This document shows, in pieces, positions 1 through 9,073 of a stretch of DNA of 49,231 nt (positions are counted from its first letter, which is position 1; the number at the start of each line of letters is the position of its first letter). The notes below the pieces were generated by a model. It did no database searches and had not been told where the DNA came from. It saw only the letters and a program-made list of their open reading frames with translations. The position numbers and the translations under genes were made by a program. The stretch comes from Chitinophaga pinensis (GTDB lineage Bacteria > Bacteroidota > Bacteroidia > NS11-12g > UBA9320): NCBI GenBank assembly GCA_945897885.1, contig CAMDGU010000017.1, forward strand, positions 1 through 49,231, given 5' to 3'.

Positions 1-1967
1 ATCGTAAAGGTGTGTGAGGTTGAACAATTATTGGCATCGGTTACACTTACTGTGTAGCTACCTGCTGTTAAGCCAGTACCTGTAACTCCGGTTCCACCTG
101 AAGGTGACCAACTATAAGTATAATCTTTTGTTCCGCCTGTTACGGATACAGTAGCTGTTCCATCGCTGCCGCCATAACATGATACATTCGTTGTTCCTGC
201 ATTGGTTGCTGCTAATGCTGAACCCGGTTGAGTTATCGTAAAGGTTTGGGTTGCAGCAGTACAATTGTTGGCATCGGTTACACTTACTGTGTATGTACCG
301 GCTGTTAAACCTGTACCTGTAACTCCGGTTCCACCTGAAGGTGACCAACTGTAGGTATATGTACCCGTTCCGCCCGAAGCTGAAACCGTTGCTGTTCCGT
401 TACTTCCGCCAAAACATGAAACATTGCTTGTTCCATTGGCTGATACTGAAATTACACTCGGTTCTGTAATGCTAAATGTTTGCGAACCTGTGCAGGAATT
501 TGCATCTGTTACTGTAAGTGTATAATTACCTACCGATAAGCCAGATTTTGTAGCTGAAGAGCCACCACCTGACCAACTGTATGTATATGCCCCTGTTCCA
601 CCCGTTGCAGATCCCGCAATAGAACCATCCGTTAAACCATGACATGAAATATTATTAGTTACACCTGAAACAACAATCTGGGCAGGTTGAGTTACATTGG
701 CTGTATTTGTCTTTGAACAACTATTTACATCGGTAACTGTGAGTGTGTAAACATTTGCCGTCAAGCCTGTAACCGAACGTGAACCATCACCATTAGGAGT
801 TCCCGGCTCCCAATTAAATGTTAATGAGCCTGCGCCTCCACTTACATTAAATGAGGCGGCCCCATTACTTCCTCCAAAACAATTATTATTAGTTGTAAGA
901 GGATTTGTGAATGCAATTGCTGGAGGTTGAGTTACGTTTATGAATTTTGTTATAGATCCTGCACATCCACTAGATTGAGTAACTATACATTTCCAATTAG
1001 CAGCAGAAAGATTTGATATAGTGTTGGTTCCATTACCGGTTGGGTTACCTGGCGACCAAGTATAGGTATATGGAGTTGCTCCTCCTGTGACATTAATGGT
1101 AGCCGAACCATCTTTAGCCCCATTACAAGAAATGTTAGTACGCGAATTACTTGACCAGCTAAAAACCGCTGGCTGAGTTATAGAAAACGTTTGAACAGCT
1201 GAACACGAATTAGCGTCCGTTACTGTACATGTATATGAACCAACTGCCAAACCGGTTTTGGTAGCAGTTGTATTTCCGCCAGGTGTCCAACTATAAGTAT
1301 ATCCGGGGGTTCCGCCTGAAACAGAAACTGTTGCTGTTCCGATTGCCGCCCCACCATTACACGCGATATTGGTCTGAGATGGGGTAATTGACAAAGCCGA
1401 TGGCTGTGTAATTGCAAAAACATAATTTTCTTGATCGCTATTTGCATCTGTAACCGTAACGGTATAACTACCTGCAGATAATCCACTAACTGATTGTGTT
1501 GTTTGTGCTCCAATTGACCATGAATAGGTATAAGGTGCTGAACCTGCAGTGGCTGAAACCGCAGCAGTACCATTACTACCACCATTACAAGATACATTGG
1601 TTTGTTGACCATCCAGACCTAAAGAAGGTGGTGGTGAAAAAAAAAGAGAACTTGCACGCTCTGGATTTGCATAAAAACTAACAAAACCGTTAGGACTCCA
1701 CCATGAAATTTCCAAATTTCCTAACCGATTAAAAACATCCTTAGATGTCTTTATATTTTCACTTGATACATACTTAGAGGTAGCACCTTTATCAAAATTC
1801 ACAGTTGATGCGGCTATCGATGAAATTCCCGTTAGGAAAATCAAAAGCACCATCAAAGAGGCTTTGACGTGAGTTGGAAAAGTTTTTGTTGGAACAGGAA
1901 GTATACCTGAATCGACATTGCAGTTTCCATTAGAACTTGCACAAGTAAGTAGTAGTGATTTTTTCAT
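1..1967 (-). CDS. SprB-repeat surface adhesin-like protein, 3' end beyond left edge
   Basis: An open frame on the minus strand starts with ATG at 1965-1967 and runs through the left edge, giving about 655 residues. A signal-type hydrophobic stretch lies unusually late (about residues 36-53, ending near SSIAAS) after a polar start, so the true start could be internal. From about residue 120 the protein is a row of seven SprB-type repeats of about 75-80 residues, each opening with a motif like TNVSCNGGSNGTA and closing with VTDANxC...FxITQP. The last one is cut by the window edge. SprB repeats occur in very large T9SS-exported adhesins of gliding Bacteroidota, so a cell-surface location is expected; the T9SS signal itself would lie outside the window. 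Two TMTC-like membrane enzymes are encoded just upstream on the same strand. Confidence 0.85.
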   Translation of the reverse strand, partial: MKKSLLLTCASSNGNCNVDSGILPVPTKTFPTHVKASLMVLLIFLTGISSIAASTVNFDKGATSKYVSSENIKTSKDVFNRLGNLEISWWSPNGFVSFYANPERASSLFFSPPPSLGLDGQQTNVSCNGGSNGTAAVSATAGSAPYTYSWSIGAQTTQSVSGLSAGSYTVTVTDANSDQENYVFAITQPSALSITPSQTNIACNGGAAIGTATVSVSGGTPGYTYSWTPGGNTTATKTGLAVGSYTCTVTDANSCSAVQTFSITQPAVFSWSSNSRTNISCNGAKDGSATINVTGGATPYTYTWSPGNPTGNGTNTISNLSAANWKCIVTQSSGCAGSITKFINVTQPPAIAFTNPLTTNNNCFGGSNGAASFNVSGGAGSLTFNWEPGTPNGDGSRSVTGLTANVYTLTVTDVNSCSKTNTANVTQPAQIVVSGVTNNISCHGLTDGSIAGSATGGTGAYTYSWSGGGSSATKSGLSVGNYTLTVTDANSCTGSQTFSITEPSVISVSANGTSNVSCFGGSNGTATVSASGGTGTYTYSWSPSGGTGVTGTGLTAGTYTVSVTDANNCTAATQTFTITQPGSALAATNAGTTNVSCYGGSDGTATVSVTGGTKDYTYSWSPSGGTGVTGTGLTAGSYTVSVTDANNCSTSHTFT
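76..350. repeat. Near-identical direct repeat within SprB units
   Basis: A 38-base block at 76-113 recurs exactly at 313-350, an offset of 237 bases, or one SprB repeat unit. Flanking bases are also highly similar. The other repeat units in the gene are clearly more diverged, so these two units probably duplicated or were homogenised recently. Confidence 0.85.
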
Positions 1968-2187
1968 AACTTTTTTTTAGTGGGTTATTTAAATATTTTA
2001 AGATTATTAAAGGTTGTGAAATTAAAATTGATGAGTACCATAAATGAATACTTAAGAATTGAGTTATTAAAAATTGAAGTATTTAAATTAAGTAAATTCA
2101 TTAACTATACTATTTCAATAAAATTTGCACACACAATATATTTTGCAAATATAACCCAATAATACAAAACTTTAATCAAGTTTTGTA

Positions 2188-4329
2188 TTATTTTTTTGTT
2201 GTTATATTGTTTGCCTTAGTAAAATACTGTTCGGATAAGTCAATAAAATTAGCATTTCTGAAAGCATTGGCGGCATTTAACCAAACTTGCGGATTTAAAG
2301 GATCTTGCTTACACTTAATTTGTAACTCTAGAAAATTTTTTGCAACCATAAGTCCCTGTTTGGGGCCTTGCACATTTGGATTGAGATTCATTGCTTGACT
2401 AAAAGCATATACAGCTCCTTCAAAATTACCCGCCATATACTCCGAACCTCCAAGATTATCCCAAATATCAAAATTACCGGGATCAATAATCGCTGCATCT
2501 CTTAAAACTTTGGCTGCATTCTTATAATCTTTGATTGACCCTAACTTTCTTCCGTGAGCTAATACAATTTTTGCATTTTCAATTAACGATTCATTTCTTC
2601 CTCCAAAGTTACTCGCTGCTTTTTTCCAATAAAAAATTGCTGAATCCATAATCCCACGTTTAGAATAACACAAACCTAAATTAATAGATGCAGGAACAAA
2701 CCTTTGATGAATTGAAACCGCCTTGGATAAATACATTATAGAGGTATCTGTAGTTCTATAAAAATCCAGAGTGTCGTTATGTGTTGGATTGGTAATTGAC
2801 TTTAATTTCTGATAGCCTTTATTATAATATTCAGAGCCTGCATTTCCATTAGCAAGAGCACTATTAGGCACACTCTGCACATCTTTAGCAAATAACGAAA
2901 AATTGGTTCTCCAATCTAGATTACGCGCTATAGTTTTATATCCATGCAGGAAAAGAATTATAGTAACTGAACCAACCAAATAAAAATTCTTAACAGGTTC
3001 AGAAGTTTTAATATTATTTACTCCGTAAATAAGCAACCATGCTACACCCAAACAAAAACCTAGAGAAGAATGATAAATAAGTCGTTCGCCCATTGTGGCC
3101 CCGATATCAAATAGCATATTATTAATCAACATAAAAAATGCAAAGAAAAATAAAGCAGCAAAAGCCATGATATGTTTTTTCTGCCAAAGCTTGTAGGTTA
3201 GATAAATTAAACTTCCCCAAACTAAAATAGACAACCATACTTGCCAATCGGTAAAAGAATGGTATGGAAAATTATTGTAAGAATAATCAGCCGATAATGG
3301 ATGAGGAAATATTAATAATTTTAAGTATTGATTTAACAAAGCAATCTTGGTTGCCATTTTTTCGCTACCGGATGCATACATAAAAGGATCGTTCAGCACA
3401 TCGGTAATAGCCGACTTGCTTCCCTGCCCTACCACTTGCGACCTGAACATTAAGAAAACAGCTACCAAACCTGATAAAGAAATAAAACCTGGTGTTTTTA
3501 TAGTTTCGGCTATGCTAATTTTTTTTACCAATACTATTGCCAATAAAATGATTACAGGAAGCAATACCGCATATTCCTTAGATAGCAAAGCCCCTAAAGA
3601 AAACACGATTAGTATGCCTAAATTTTTGAGACTTTTATTTTCAAAATACTTAAACGCAGAAATACAAGAAAGCAAAATAAAAATTAATGAAAAAATCTCA
3701 TCTCTACTTTTTAAATTGGCTATGACTTCGGTATGTATTGGATGAAAGGCAAATAAAAGAGTAGCTATAAACGCTACATTTTTATGATTTGGAAGTAAAT
3801 AATTATTTAGAAACCAAAATAAAATTACCATTGAAATGGCAAAATAAAAAATTTGAAACCCATGCCGTATTGGTGCCATGGCCAAGGTATTTTCAACTAT
3901 TTCTTTATTCAGTCTTTTTACCTCATTGGCTGCATCTTCTAATTCCTGCTGACTGATAGCAGTTGATTGTAGTAAAATAAATTTATTTTTTGCATCCCAG
4001 TATTCTCTACCTAATGGCTTACTGAATAATTCTTCCTCTATGGCAAATGATACAATAGACAGAGGCCTGTACCTTCCTCCTGATAAAGGATTTTTTGCGC
4101 CCATATCATCCAAAAATCCCTGATAGGAATCATTGGTCAAAATTGTTTTGATACCTGAAAAACCCATATGCATATACACATTTCTATTTATAACCATTTC
4201 ATCATCCAATGCATGAGTATTTTTAAGAGTATTAATGTTTAGTAAAACCGATGCTAAAAAAATAAAAATGGCTTTAGGCCAAAAGGAACTGATGCGATGG
4301 GTTAAAGTATTTGTAGTTGATTTATCCAT
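2188..4329 (-). CDS. TMTC-like membrane glycosyltransferase with C-terminal TPRs
   Basis: This 713-residue multi-span membrane protein resembles the TMTC/DUF1736 family, GT-C-fold proteins that in animals O-mannosylate secreted proteins. An acidic pair (D42-D43) follows the first membrane segment, an RYRPLS motif lies near residue 86, and the family motif HPIHTEVIANLKSRDE starts at residue 196. About ten hydrophobic segments follow, then TPR-like helices from about residue 490 to the end. Compared with the upstream paralogue it has about 50 extra polar, coiled residues (about 105-155) in the first large loop. It lies 21 bases after that paralogue, so the two are probably co-transcribed. Sugar donor and acceptor cannot be read from the sequence. 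Confidence 0.75.
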   Translation of the reverse strand: MDKSTTNTLTHRISSFWPKAIFIFLASVLLNINTLKNTHALDDEMVINRNVYMHMGFSGIKTILTNDSYQGFLDDMGAKNPLSGGRYRPLSIVSFAIEEELFSKPLGREYWDAKNKFILLQSTAISQQELEDAANEVKRLNKEIVENTLAMAPIRHGFQIFYFAISMVILFWFLNNYLLPNHKNVAFIATLLFAFHPIHTEVIANLKSRDEIFSLIFILLSCISAFKYFENKSLKNLGILIVFSLGALLSKEYAVLLPVIILLAIVLVKKISIAETIKTPGFISLSGLVAVFLMFRSQVVGQGSKSAITDVLNDPFMYASGSEKMATKIALLNQYLKLLIFPHPLSADYSYNNFPYHSFTDWQVWLSILVWGSLIYLTYKLWQKKHIMAFAALFFFAFFMLINNMLFDIGATMGERLIYHSSLGFCLGVAWLLIYGVNNIKTSEPVKNFYLVGSVTIILFLHGYKTIARNLDWRTNFSLFAKDVQSVPNSALANGNAGSEYYNKGYQKLKSITNPTHNDTLDFYRTTDTSIMYLSKAVSIHQRFVPASINLGLCYSKRGIMDSAIFYWKKAASNFGGRNESLIENAKIVLAHGRKLGSIKDYKNAAKVLRDAAIIDPGNFDIWDNLGGSEYMAGNFEGAVYAFSQAMNLNPNVQGPKQGLMVAKNFLELQIKCKQDPLNPQVWLNAANAFRNANFIDLSEQYFTKANNITTKK

Positions 4330-4350
4330 TTGTTTTATGCAATAATAGAA

Positions 4351-6282
4351 CTAGTTTTTTGAAAGAAGATAATATTCATTGGCCTTAACTTTATTTCCCA
4401 TATTTTCATATGACATACCTATAAAATACAAGGCTTGCTTGTTTGTCGGATTTAATGAATAGGCTTTTTCAAATGCAGCAATTGCTTTTATCAATTGACC
4501 ATCACTCGCTAAGGCATTTCCATAATTAAACCAAGTTTCGGCATAATTAGGATATAAGCTTATTCCTTTTTCGAAATTTAGAATCGCGTTTTTATACTCA
4601 CGTTTGGAAAAATAAGATACCCCAATAAAATTGTAGGTATAATCATATACAATATTTTTATCCGTGCAGAGCTTATAATAATAAAGAGCACTATCATACT
4701 GCTGATTCATAAATAAGGCATCAGCCAAATTGCTATATAATGAATAATCCCTTTCACTAAATGAAATTGCTTTTCGCGAAGTTGAAATGGAATTTTTATA
4801 ATCCTTCATTTTATAATAGGCTACTGCTAAATTAGCGTAGGAGTTTTTATCATTCCTATCAATTGATAAGGCCTTATTCAAGTATTTAATAATTTCATTT
4901 ACTTGTGCCTGCTTTTGCGTTTCATCCGTTGGCAGGTTTCCTAACAAGGCTGTGGCATAATTATAGTTTACCCGGTTACTTTCGGGAGATGTTTTTATAT
5001 CAGCTAAATACAGAGTAACATCCGATTTCCAATCTTTATTTCGGGCAAATGTTTTAAGAGAGAAAAGAGCAGCAATTCCTATGCATATATATATGTATGT
5101 CATTCTACTTAATTTCACTATTTCAGCCAATGCAAATACAAAGGCTAACAGAATTCCAAACGAAGGGATATATACTAAACGATCAGCCATAGTAGTACCT
5201 ATATTAATAACAATATTAGACGATAGTGAGAAGGTTATAAAAAAGAACAGTATTCCAAAACTAATTACAGGTTTCGTTAATCTATACTTCCAGGCCAAAT
5301 AAATTAATGCGGAAAATATACTAAGACTAATAATTACTGATGAAGATGCAAAGGTTTCGCAAGGAATTTGATTATAAGAATAATCATAAGCTAAATCAAA
5401 TGGAACAAAACATTTCATTAGGTATTTTCCGGCTATGGCAATTGCAGTAGCTGTTCTACTGAAAAAATCTCCACACCCAATGATTGAATTATCGATATAG
5501 GTTAGTTTAACCATGGGTGGCCCAATTACCTGGGTTACATAATACCTTATTCCTAACCAAATTACTGCAATAACAGCTAATGGAGCTACTCTTATCGCTG
5601 ATTGCTTCCAATCAAAACCTTTGAAAAAATATAAGATGAGTACAAAAACCGGGATAAATGTAATGGCCGCTTCTTTCGAAAATAAAGCCAATAAATAAAC
5701 CAGGGAAGACATTAAGAGATACTTAAGACCTTGGAATTTATCATTACTTACAACCCAAGTGGTTAAAATAAAAAACAAAAAGCATAAAAGTTCATCACGG
5801 CTTTTAATATTGGCAACCACTTCAGTGTGCAAGGGATGCACTATAAACAACAGGGTGGTAAAAAACAAAACCCATTGGTTTACATTTGGAAGAAGTTTCA
5901 CCAATAGCTTAAATAGAAAAATGGCTGAAACCGAATAAAGCAAAACATTATTTAAATGAAACAAAAATGTAGAATTAGTTGCCAATTGCCACTCCAAAGC
6001 AAACATGGCCAAAGATAAAGGACGATACAATCCTGTGTTCAAATCCCAAAACCCTTGCCAATAAAATGATGAGAAAATATCAGGCCACCCTGCTATCCCT
6101 TTTTGAACAAATTTATTTCGGGTAATTACAGCCACATCATCCAAGGCATATTCATGTCCTAAGGTATTGGCAAATAGCAAAAATGCTATTGCACCCAAAA
6201 TAAACATTAAACTTTTTTCACTCAATTTTAGTTCTGATTTTTGTTGAGGTGAATTAACCTTCGCTGCTTTTTGTTTAGCCAT
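4351..6282 (-). CDS. TMTC-like membrane glycosyltransferase with C-terminal TPRs
   Basis: This 643-residue protein is a paralogue of the next gene downstream. A lysine-rich cytoplasmic start is followed by a membrane segment (about 26-41), the acidic pair D48-D49, a LYRPLS motif near 85 and HPLHTEVVANIKSRDE at 149-164. Further hydrophobic segments reach about residue 400. The C-terminal 220 residues are TPRs, with typical alternations such as the segment around WFNYGNALASDGQ. In TMTC proteins the acidic pair in the first extracytoplasmic loop is thought to be catalytic. It is the first gene of a two-gene minus-strand unit; the roughly 240 bases upstream should hold its promoter, but I see no clear box. 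Confidence 0.75.
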   Translation of the reverse strand: MAKQKAAKVNSPQQKSELKLSEKSLMFILGAIAFLLFANTLGHEYALDDVAVITRNKFVQKGIAGWPDIFSSFYWQGFWDLNTGLYRPLSLAMFALEWQLATNSTFLFHLNNVLLYSVSAIFLFKLLVKLLPNVNQWVLFFTTLLFIVHPLHTEVVANIKSRDELLCFLFFILTTWVVSNDKFQGLKYLLMSSLVYLLALFSKEAAITFIPVFVLILYFFKGFDWKQSAIRVAPLAVIAVIWLGIRYYVTQVIGPPMVKLTYIDNSIIGCGDFFSRTATAIAIAGKYLMKCFVPFDLAYDYSYNQIPCETFASSSVIISLSIFSALIYLAWKYRLTKPVISFGILFFFITFSLSSNIVINIGTTMADRLVYIPSFGILLAFVFALAEIVKLSRMTYIYICIGIAALFSLKTFARNKDWKSDVTLYLADIKTSPESNRVNYNYATALLGNLPTDETQKQAQVNEIIKYLNKALSIDRNDKNSYANLAVAYYKMKDYKNSISTSRKAISFSERDYSLYSNLADALFMNQQYDSALYYYKLCTDKNIVYDYTYNFIGVSYFSKREYKNAILNFEKGISLYPNYAETWFNYGNALASDGQLIKAIAAFEKAYSLNPTNKQALYFIGMSYENMGNKVKANEYYLLSKN

Positions 6283-6525
6283 TCTTTTTTATCAGCAACA
6301 ATAATAAAGTATTTATAATTTTTCCAATGCTATTTATACTAACCAAGTTTTAAATATTAGACAAATAGACCCATAACAAGGTAAAAAATAATTAGGTGAG
6401 CTAAAACACCATAAACTTTTCAAAAAAAGTTAAATCATTATTTCCAAAAGAAATTTTGTTTTACCATTTACCTATTTCATGGAAATGTAATCTAGATTAA
6501 ATTTTCAAATTAAATTAAGCACAAA

Positions 6526-6950
6526 ATGAAAAAAATGAAATTCTTAAACATCGCCTTATTGCTTACAGTTTTTGCAGTAATATCCGGAAACTTGTTTGCA
6601 CAAAACAAAAACAAAGCCGCCGCCAAAAAGAACGCCTTTAAAGTAGAAAGTTTTGCTTAAGGCAGAGTATTATCGGAATCAGACCTTGGATTTTTGAATT
6701 CGTTGGTTACAAAAAAATCACGCGGTGCTGCAAGTGCTGATTTAACAATATTGATGGAACAACCTTTAAAGTTGGTCAAATACTTACCAATGATGATGAT
6801 GCTAAAATTTCTAAAGCTATTGCCGATTCAAAAAATGCTAAAAAAGTAAAAAACAAAGATAAAAGCTTTGGTGATTGCAACCTTTGGTGCTAATATTTAT
6901 TGCAAGATTCATACGGTAACTGTTATTACTACTACTATTGCTGTGGGTAG
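6526..6950 (+). pseudogene. Decayed small exported protein gene
   Basis: ATG at 6526 begins a clear signal peptide (hydrophobic core LNIALLLTVFAVI, cleavage after NLFA), but TAA at 6658-6660 stops it after 44 codons. The same frame continues sensibly to about 6743. Coding character then moves to another frame (from about 6744), which has another TAA at 6891-6893 and ends at TAG 6948-6950 after a Tyr/Cys-rich tail. Two nonsense codons plus a frameshift indicate a pseudogene of about 140 codons for a small secreted protein. I do not recognise the family. A strong terminator follows. Confidence 0.6.
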
Positions 6951-6973
6951 TAACCAACCATTTCATAAAAAAA

Positions 6974-6998
6974 GGGCTGATGTATCAGCCCTTTTTTT
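6974..6998. terminator. Bidirectional rho-independent terminator
   Basis: A perfect 8-bp stem (gggctgat/atcagccc, 6974-6981 with 6984-6991) has a 2-base loop, a run of A before it and seven T after it. It can serve both the decayed plus-strand gene and the minus-strand channel gene that ends at 7015. Confidence 0.85.
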
Positions 6999-7014
6999 AT
7001 GCTTTAAAATTGAC

Positions 7015-7725
7015 TTACTCATTTTTGTTAGGGTCAAAATAGCCTCTAATTTCTACCCTATTTGAAAAATAATTAATAAACAAAACTACAAAAGCCAAAA
7101 ACAATAACGATTGGCAACACACCAAGAACTTACCTATTGCTGTAACCGGATGGTAATCCCCAAAGCCAATGGTGGCCAAAGTGGTAAAACTAAAATAAAT
7201 GGGATCGTACCAGTTTACAAATGGCACATTTAAGTAATTGCCATGAGAATAAATAAGGGCAAACGAAAAAATCAATTCCATATAATTTAAAAAAAGCAAT
7301 AACATAGAACGTCTGTAGGAACTTGGGCTGGCAATACTATCGGAGGCAAAAATTAAGGAGGGAACATATAGGATGGTTTCGGCCATAAGCCAGATGATAC
7401 AACCTATTACTAAATGATTATGCGTAAATTGGAAATAGATAAGAAAAATTGGAAACATGACCTTGAACAATACATAAACATCCATGGCAAGGTCATGAAT
7501 TTGAGAACCTTTTTTGCCAAAAAAATGCTTAATGTAAATACCAGGGAATAGAAACTGGGAGGAGGCTAAAAAAAGTCTGAATATTTTTTCAATCCCCACA
7601 TCATTTTGGTGGTCGTTGTTCCAAATGGCTTTAATGTTATTAATTCGTTTAACAATAGAACCAGTGGGTTGAAATTCTCCCTGCTTCTTATCTCCTAATA
7701 CGAACTTTTTTATTATACGTCTCAT
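7015..7725 (-). CDS. Two-TM potassium-channel-like protein
   Basis: The 236-residue protein has several hydrophobic segments in its C-terminal two thirds and ends with a pore region containing TLATIGFGDYHP. This corresponds to the K+ selectivity filter and outer mouth of the Ion_trans_2 family. Four hydrophobic stretches occur between residues 80 and 225, so two helices precede the pore pair. The N-terminal 60 residues are basic and probably cytoplasmic. There is no C-terminal RCK/TrkA-N nucleotide-binding domain, so any gating must differ from RCK channels. It stands alone between convergent and divergent genes. Confidence 0.8.
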   Translation of the reverse strand: MRRIIKKFVLGDKKQGEFQPTGSIVKRINNIKAIWNNDHQNDVGIEKIFRLFLASSQFLFPGIYIKHFFGKKGSQIHDLAMDVYVLFKVMFPIFLIYFQFTHNHLVIGCIIWLMAETILYVPSLIFASDSIASPSSYRRSMLLLFLNYMELIFSFALIYSHGNYLNVPFVNWYDPIYFSFTTLATIGFGDYHPVTAIGKFLVCCQSLLFLAFVVLFINYFSNRVEIRGYFDPNKNE

Positions 7726-7847
7726 TTGGCTAACAAATATAGGATAGTTGCAATGATGACATATAAAAAATGTTCATAGAAATAAAATTCTTCCTTTTTA
7801 ATATCCAAACAGATTGTGTTGATTTGAATTTCAAATTTTAAACCAAC

Positions 7848-8996
7848 TTGTCATTACAAATTGATTCCAAACTACCCAATACCGGTATCACCATTTTTAC
7901 AGAAATGAGTGGGCTTGCCAAGCAATATAATGCTGTAAATCTTTCGCAGGGATTCCCTGATTTTGAGTGTTCAGCAGAATTGCGTGAAGCTTTAACAAAA
8001 GCTATGAACGATGGGTACAACCAATATGCCCCCATGCCGGGTATCATACAGTTAAGGGAAACCATTTCTGCTAAAACAGAAGCTTTATACGGAAAAGTTT
8101 ATAATCCTGAATCTGAAATTACCATTGTTCCCGGAGCAACATTGGCTTTGTTTACGGCAATTACAGCAATAGTGCATCCTGGCGACGAGGTAATTGTGAT
8201 AGAACCGGCCTATGATTGTTACGTTCCGGCAATAGAGCTTTGCGGGGGTATAGCCATTTACAGCAGTTTACAATATCCCATTTTTAGTATCAACTGGGAG
8301 GAAATCGAATCGTTGGTAACATCCAAAACCAAAGTGATAATTATCAATTCGCCTCAAAATCCGGGTACATCAGTAATTAATACGAATGATTTGGAACGAT
8401 TAGCTAAAATAACCCGTAATACCAATATTATTGTTATAAGTGATGAAGTTTATGAGCATATTATTTTTGATGGCGCCAAGCATCATAGTATAGCATTAAA
8501 TGAAGAATTGGCCCAACGAAGTATCATAATTTCATCCTTCGGAAAAACATACCATGTTACTGGATGGAAAACAGGTTATGTGTTGGCTCCCGATCCATTG
8601 ATGAAAGAATTTAGGAAAGTTTATCAATACAATGCATTCTGTTCCTTTGCTCCAGCTCAATGGGCATTTAATACCATGCTTCAAAATCCTGAAACTTATT
8701 TATCTGTTTCATCATTTTATCAAGCCAAGCGTGATAAAATGGAAGCATTATTAGCTCCATCTAAATTTAAAGTTTTGCCATCTAAAGGGTCTTATTTTCA
8801 GTTGTTGGATTATTCTGCTTTTTCAATTGAAAGTGACTATGAATTGGCCAAACGACTTACCATAGAGCACAAAATTGCAATGATTCCACTATCTTCGTTT
8901 TACCATGATAAAAAGGATAATAAGCTGCTGAGGATTTGTTTTGCCAAGCAGTATGAAACATTGGAAAATGCGGCAGAAATATTAAACACTTTATAA
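7848..8996 (+). CDS. PLP-dependent aminotransferase, methionine/glutamine (YbdL-like) type
   Basis: A 382-residue fold-type I aminotransferase. The N-terminus has the NLSQGFPDF motif typical of methionine aminotransferase/kynurenine aminotransferase-like enzymes. NSPQNPGTS, the SDEVYEHI aspartate region and the PLP-binding lysine K233 (in SFGKTYHVTGWKTGY) are all present. The start is TTG at 7848; no in-frame ATG lies close upstream and the reading begins correctly for the family. An omega-amidase-type hydrolase follows 77 bases downstream. This pairing is known for transaminases that use glutamine and release alpha-ketoglutaramate. The likely role is conversion of ketomethiobutyrate to methionine in salvage, but substrate specificity is inferred. 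Confidence 0.85.
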   Translation: MSLQIDSKLPNTGITIFTEMSGLAKQYNAVNLSQGFPDFECSAELREALTKAMNDGYNQYAPMPGIIQLRETISAKTEALYGKVYNPESEITIVPGATLALFTAITAIVHPGDEVIVIEPAYDCYVPAIELCGGIAIYSSLQYPIFSINWEEIESLVTSKTKVIIINSPQNPGTSVINTNDLERLAKITRNTNIIVISDEVYEHIIFDGAKHHSIALNEELAQRSIIISSFGKTYHVTGWKTGYVLAPDPLMKEFRKVYQYNAFCSFAPAQWAFNTMLQNPETYLSVSSFYQAKRDKMEALLAPSKFKVLPSKGSYFQLLDYSAFSIESDYELAKRLTIEHKIAMIPLSSFYHDKKDNKLLRICFAKQYETLENAAEILNTL

Positions 8997-9073
8997 AAAA
9001 CGAATGCCACTAATAATGACGAATAAAACAAATCCAACCAATCACCATTTCAACTTTTTTTAACCAAATATCA

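Noticed and set aside
112-348. Apparent Tyr/Arg/Cys-rich small protein on the minus strand
   Set aside because: It is another frame of the SprB-repeat gene; the repeat structure explains its odd composition.
1220-1612. 130-codon minus-strand frame with many Val/Gln/His
   Set aside because: It is an overlapping frame within the SprB-repeat gene, with no family resemblance.
1-1620. Regular 237-base repeats that could suggest a satellite array or CRISPR-like structure
   Set aside because: The repeats lie in one open minus-strand frame and translate to SprB protein domains with variable sequence; there are no short identical repeats with unique spacers.
1968-2187. Possible small genes in the AT-rich gap between the adhesin and the TMTC-like gene
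   Set aside because: Short frames there are low-complexity Lys/Ile/Phe-rich translations of AT-rich DNA with no supporting signal.
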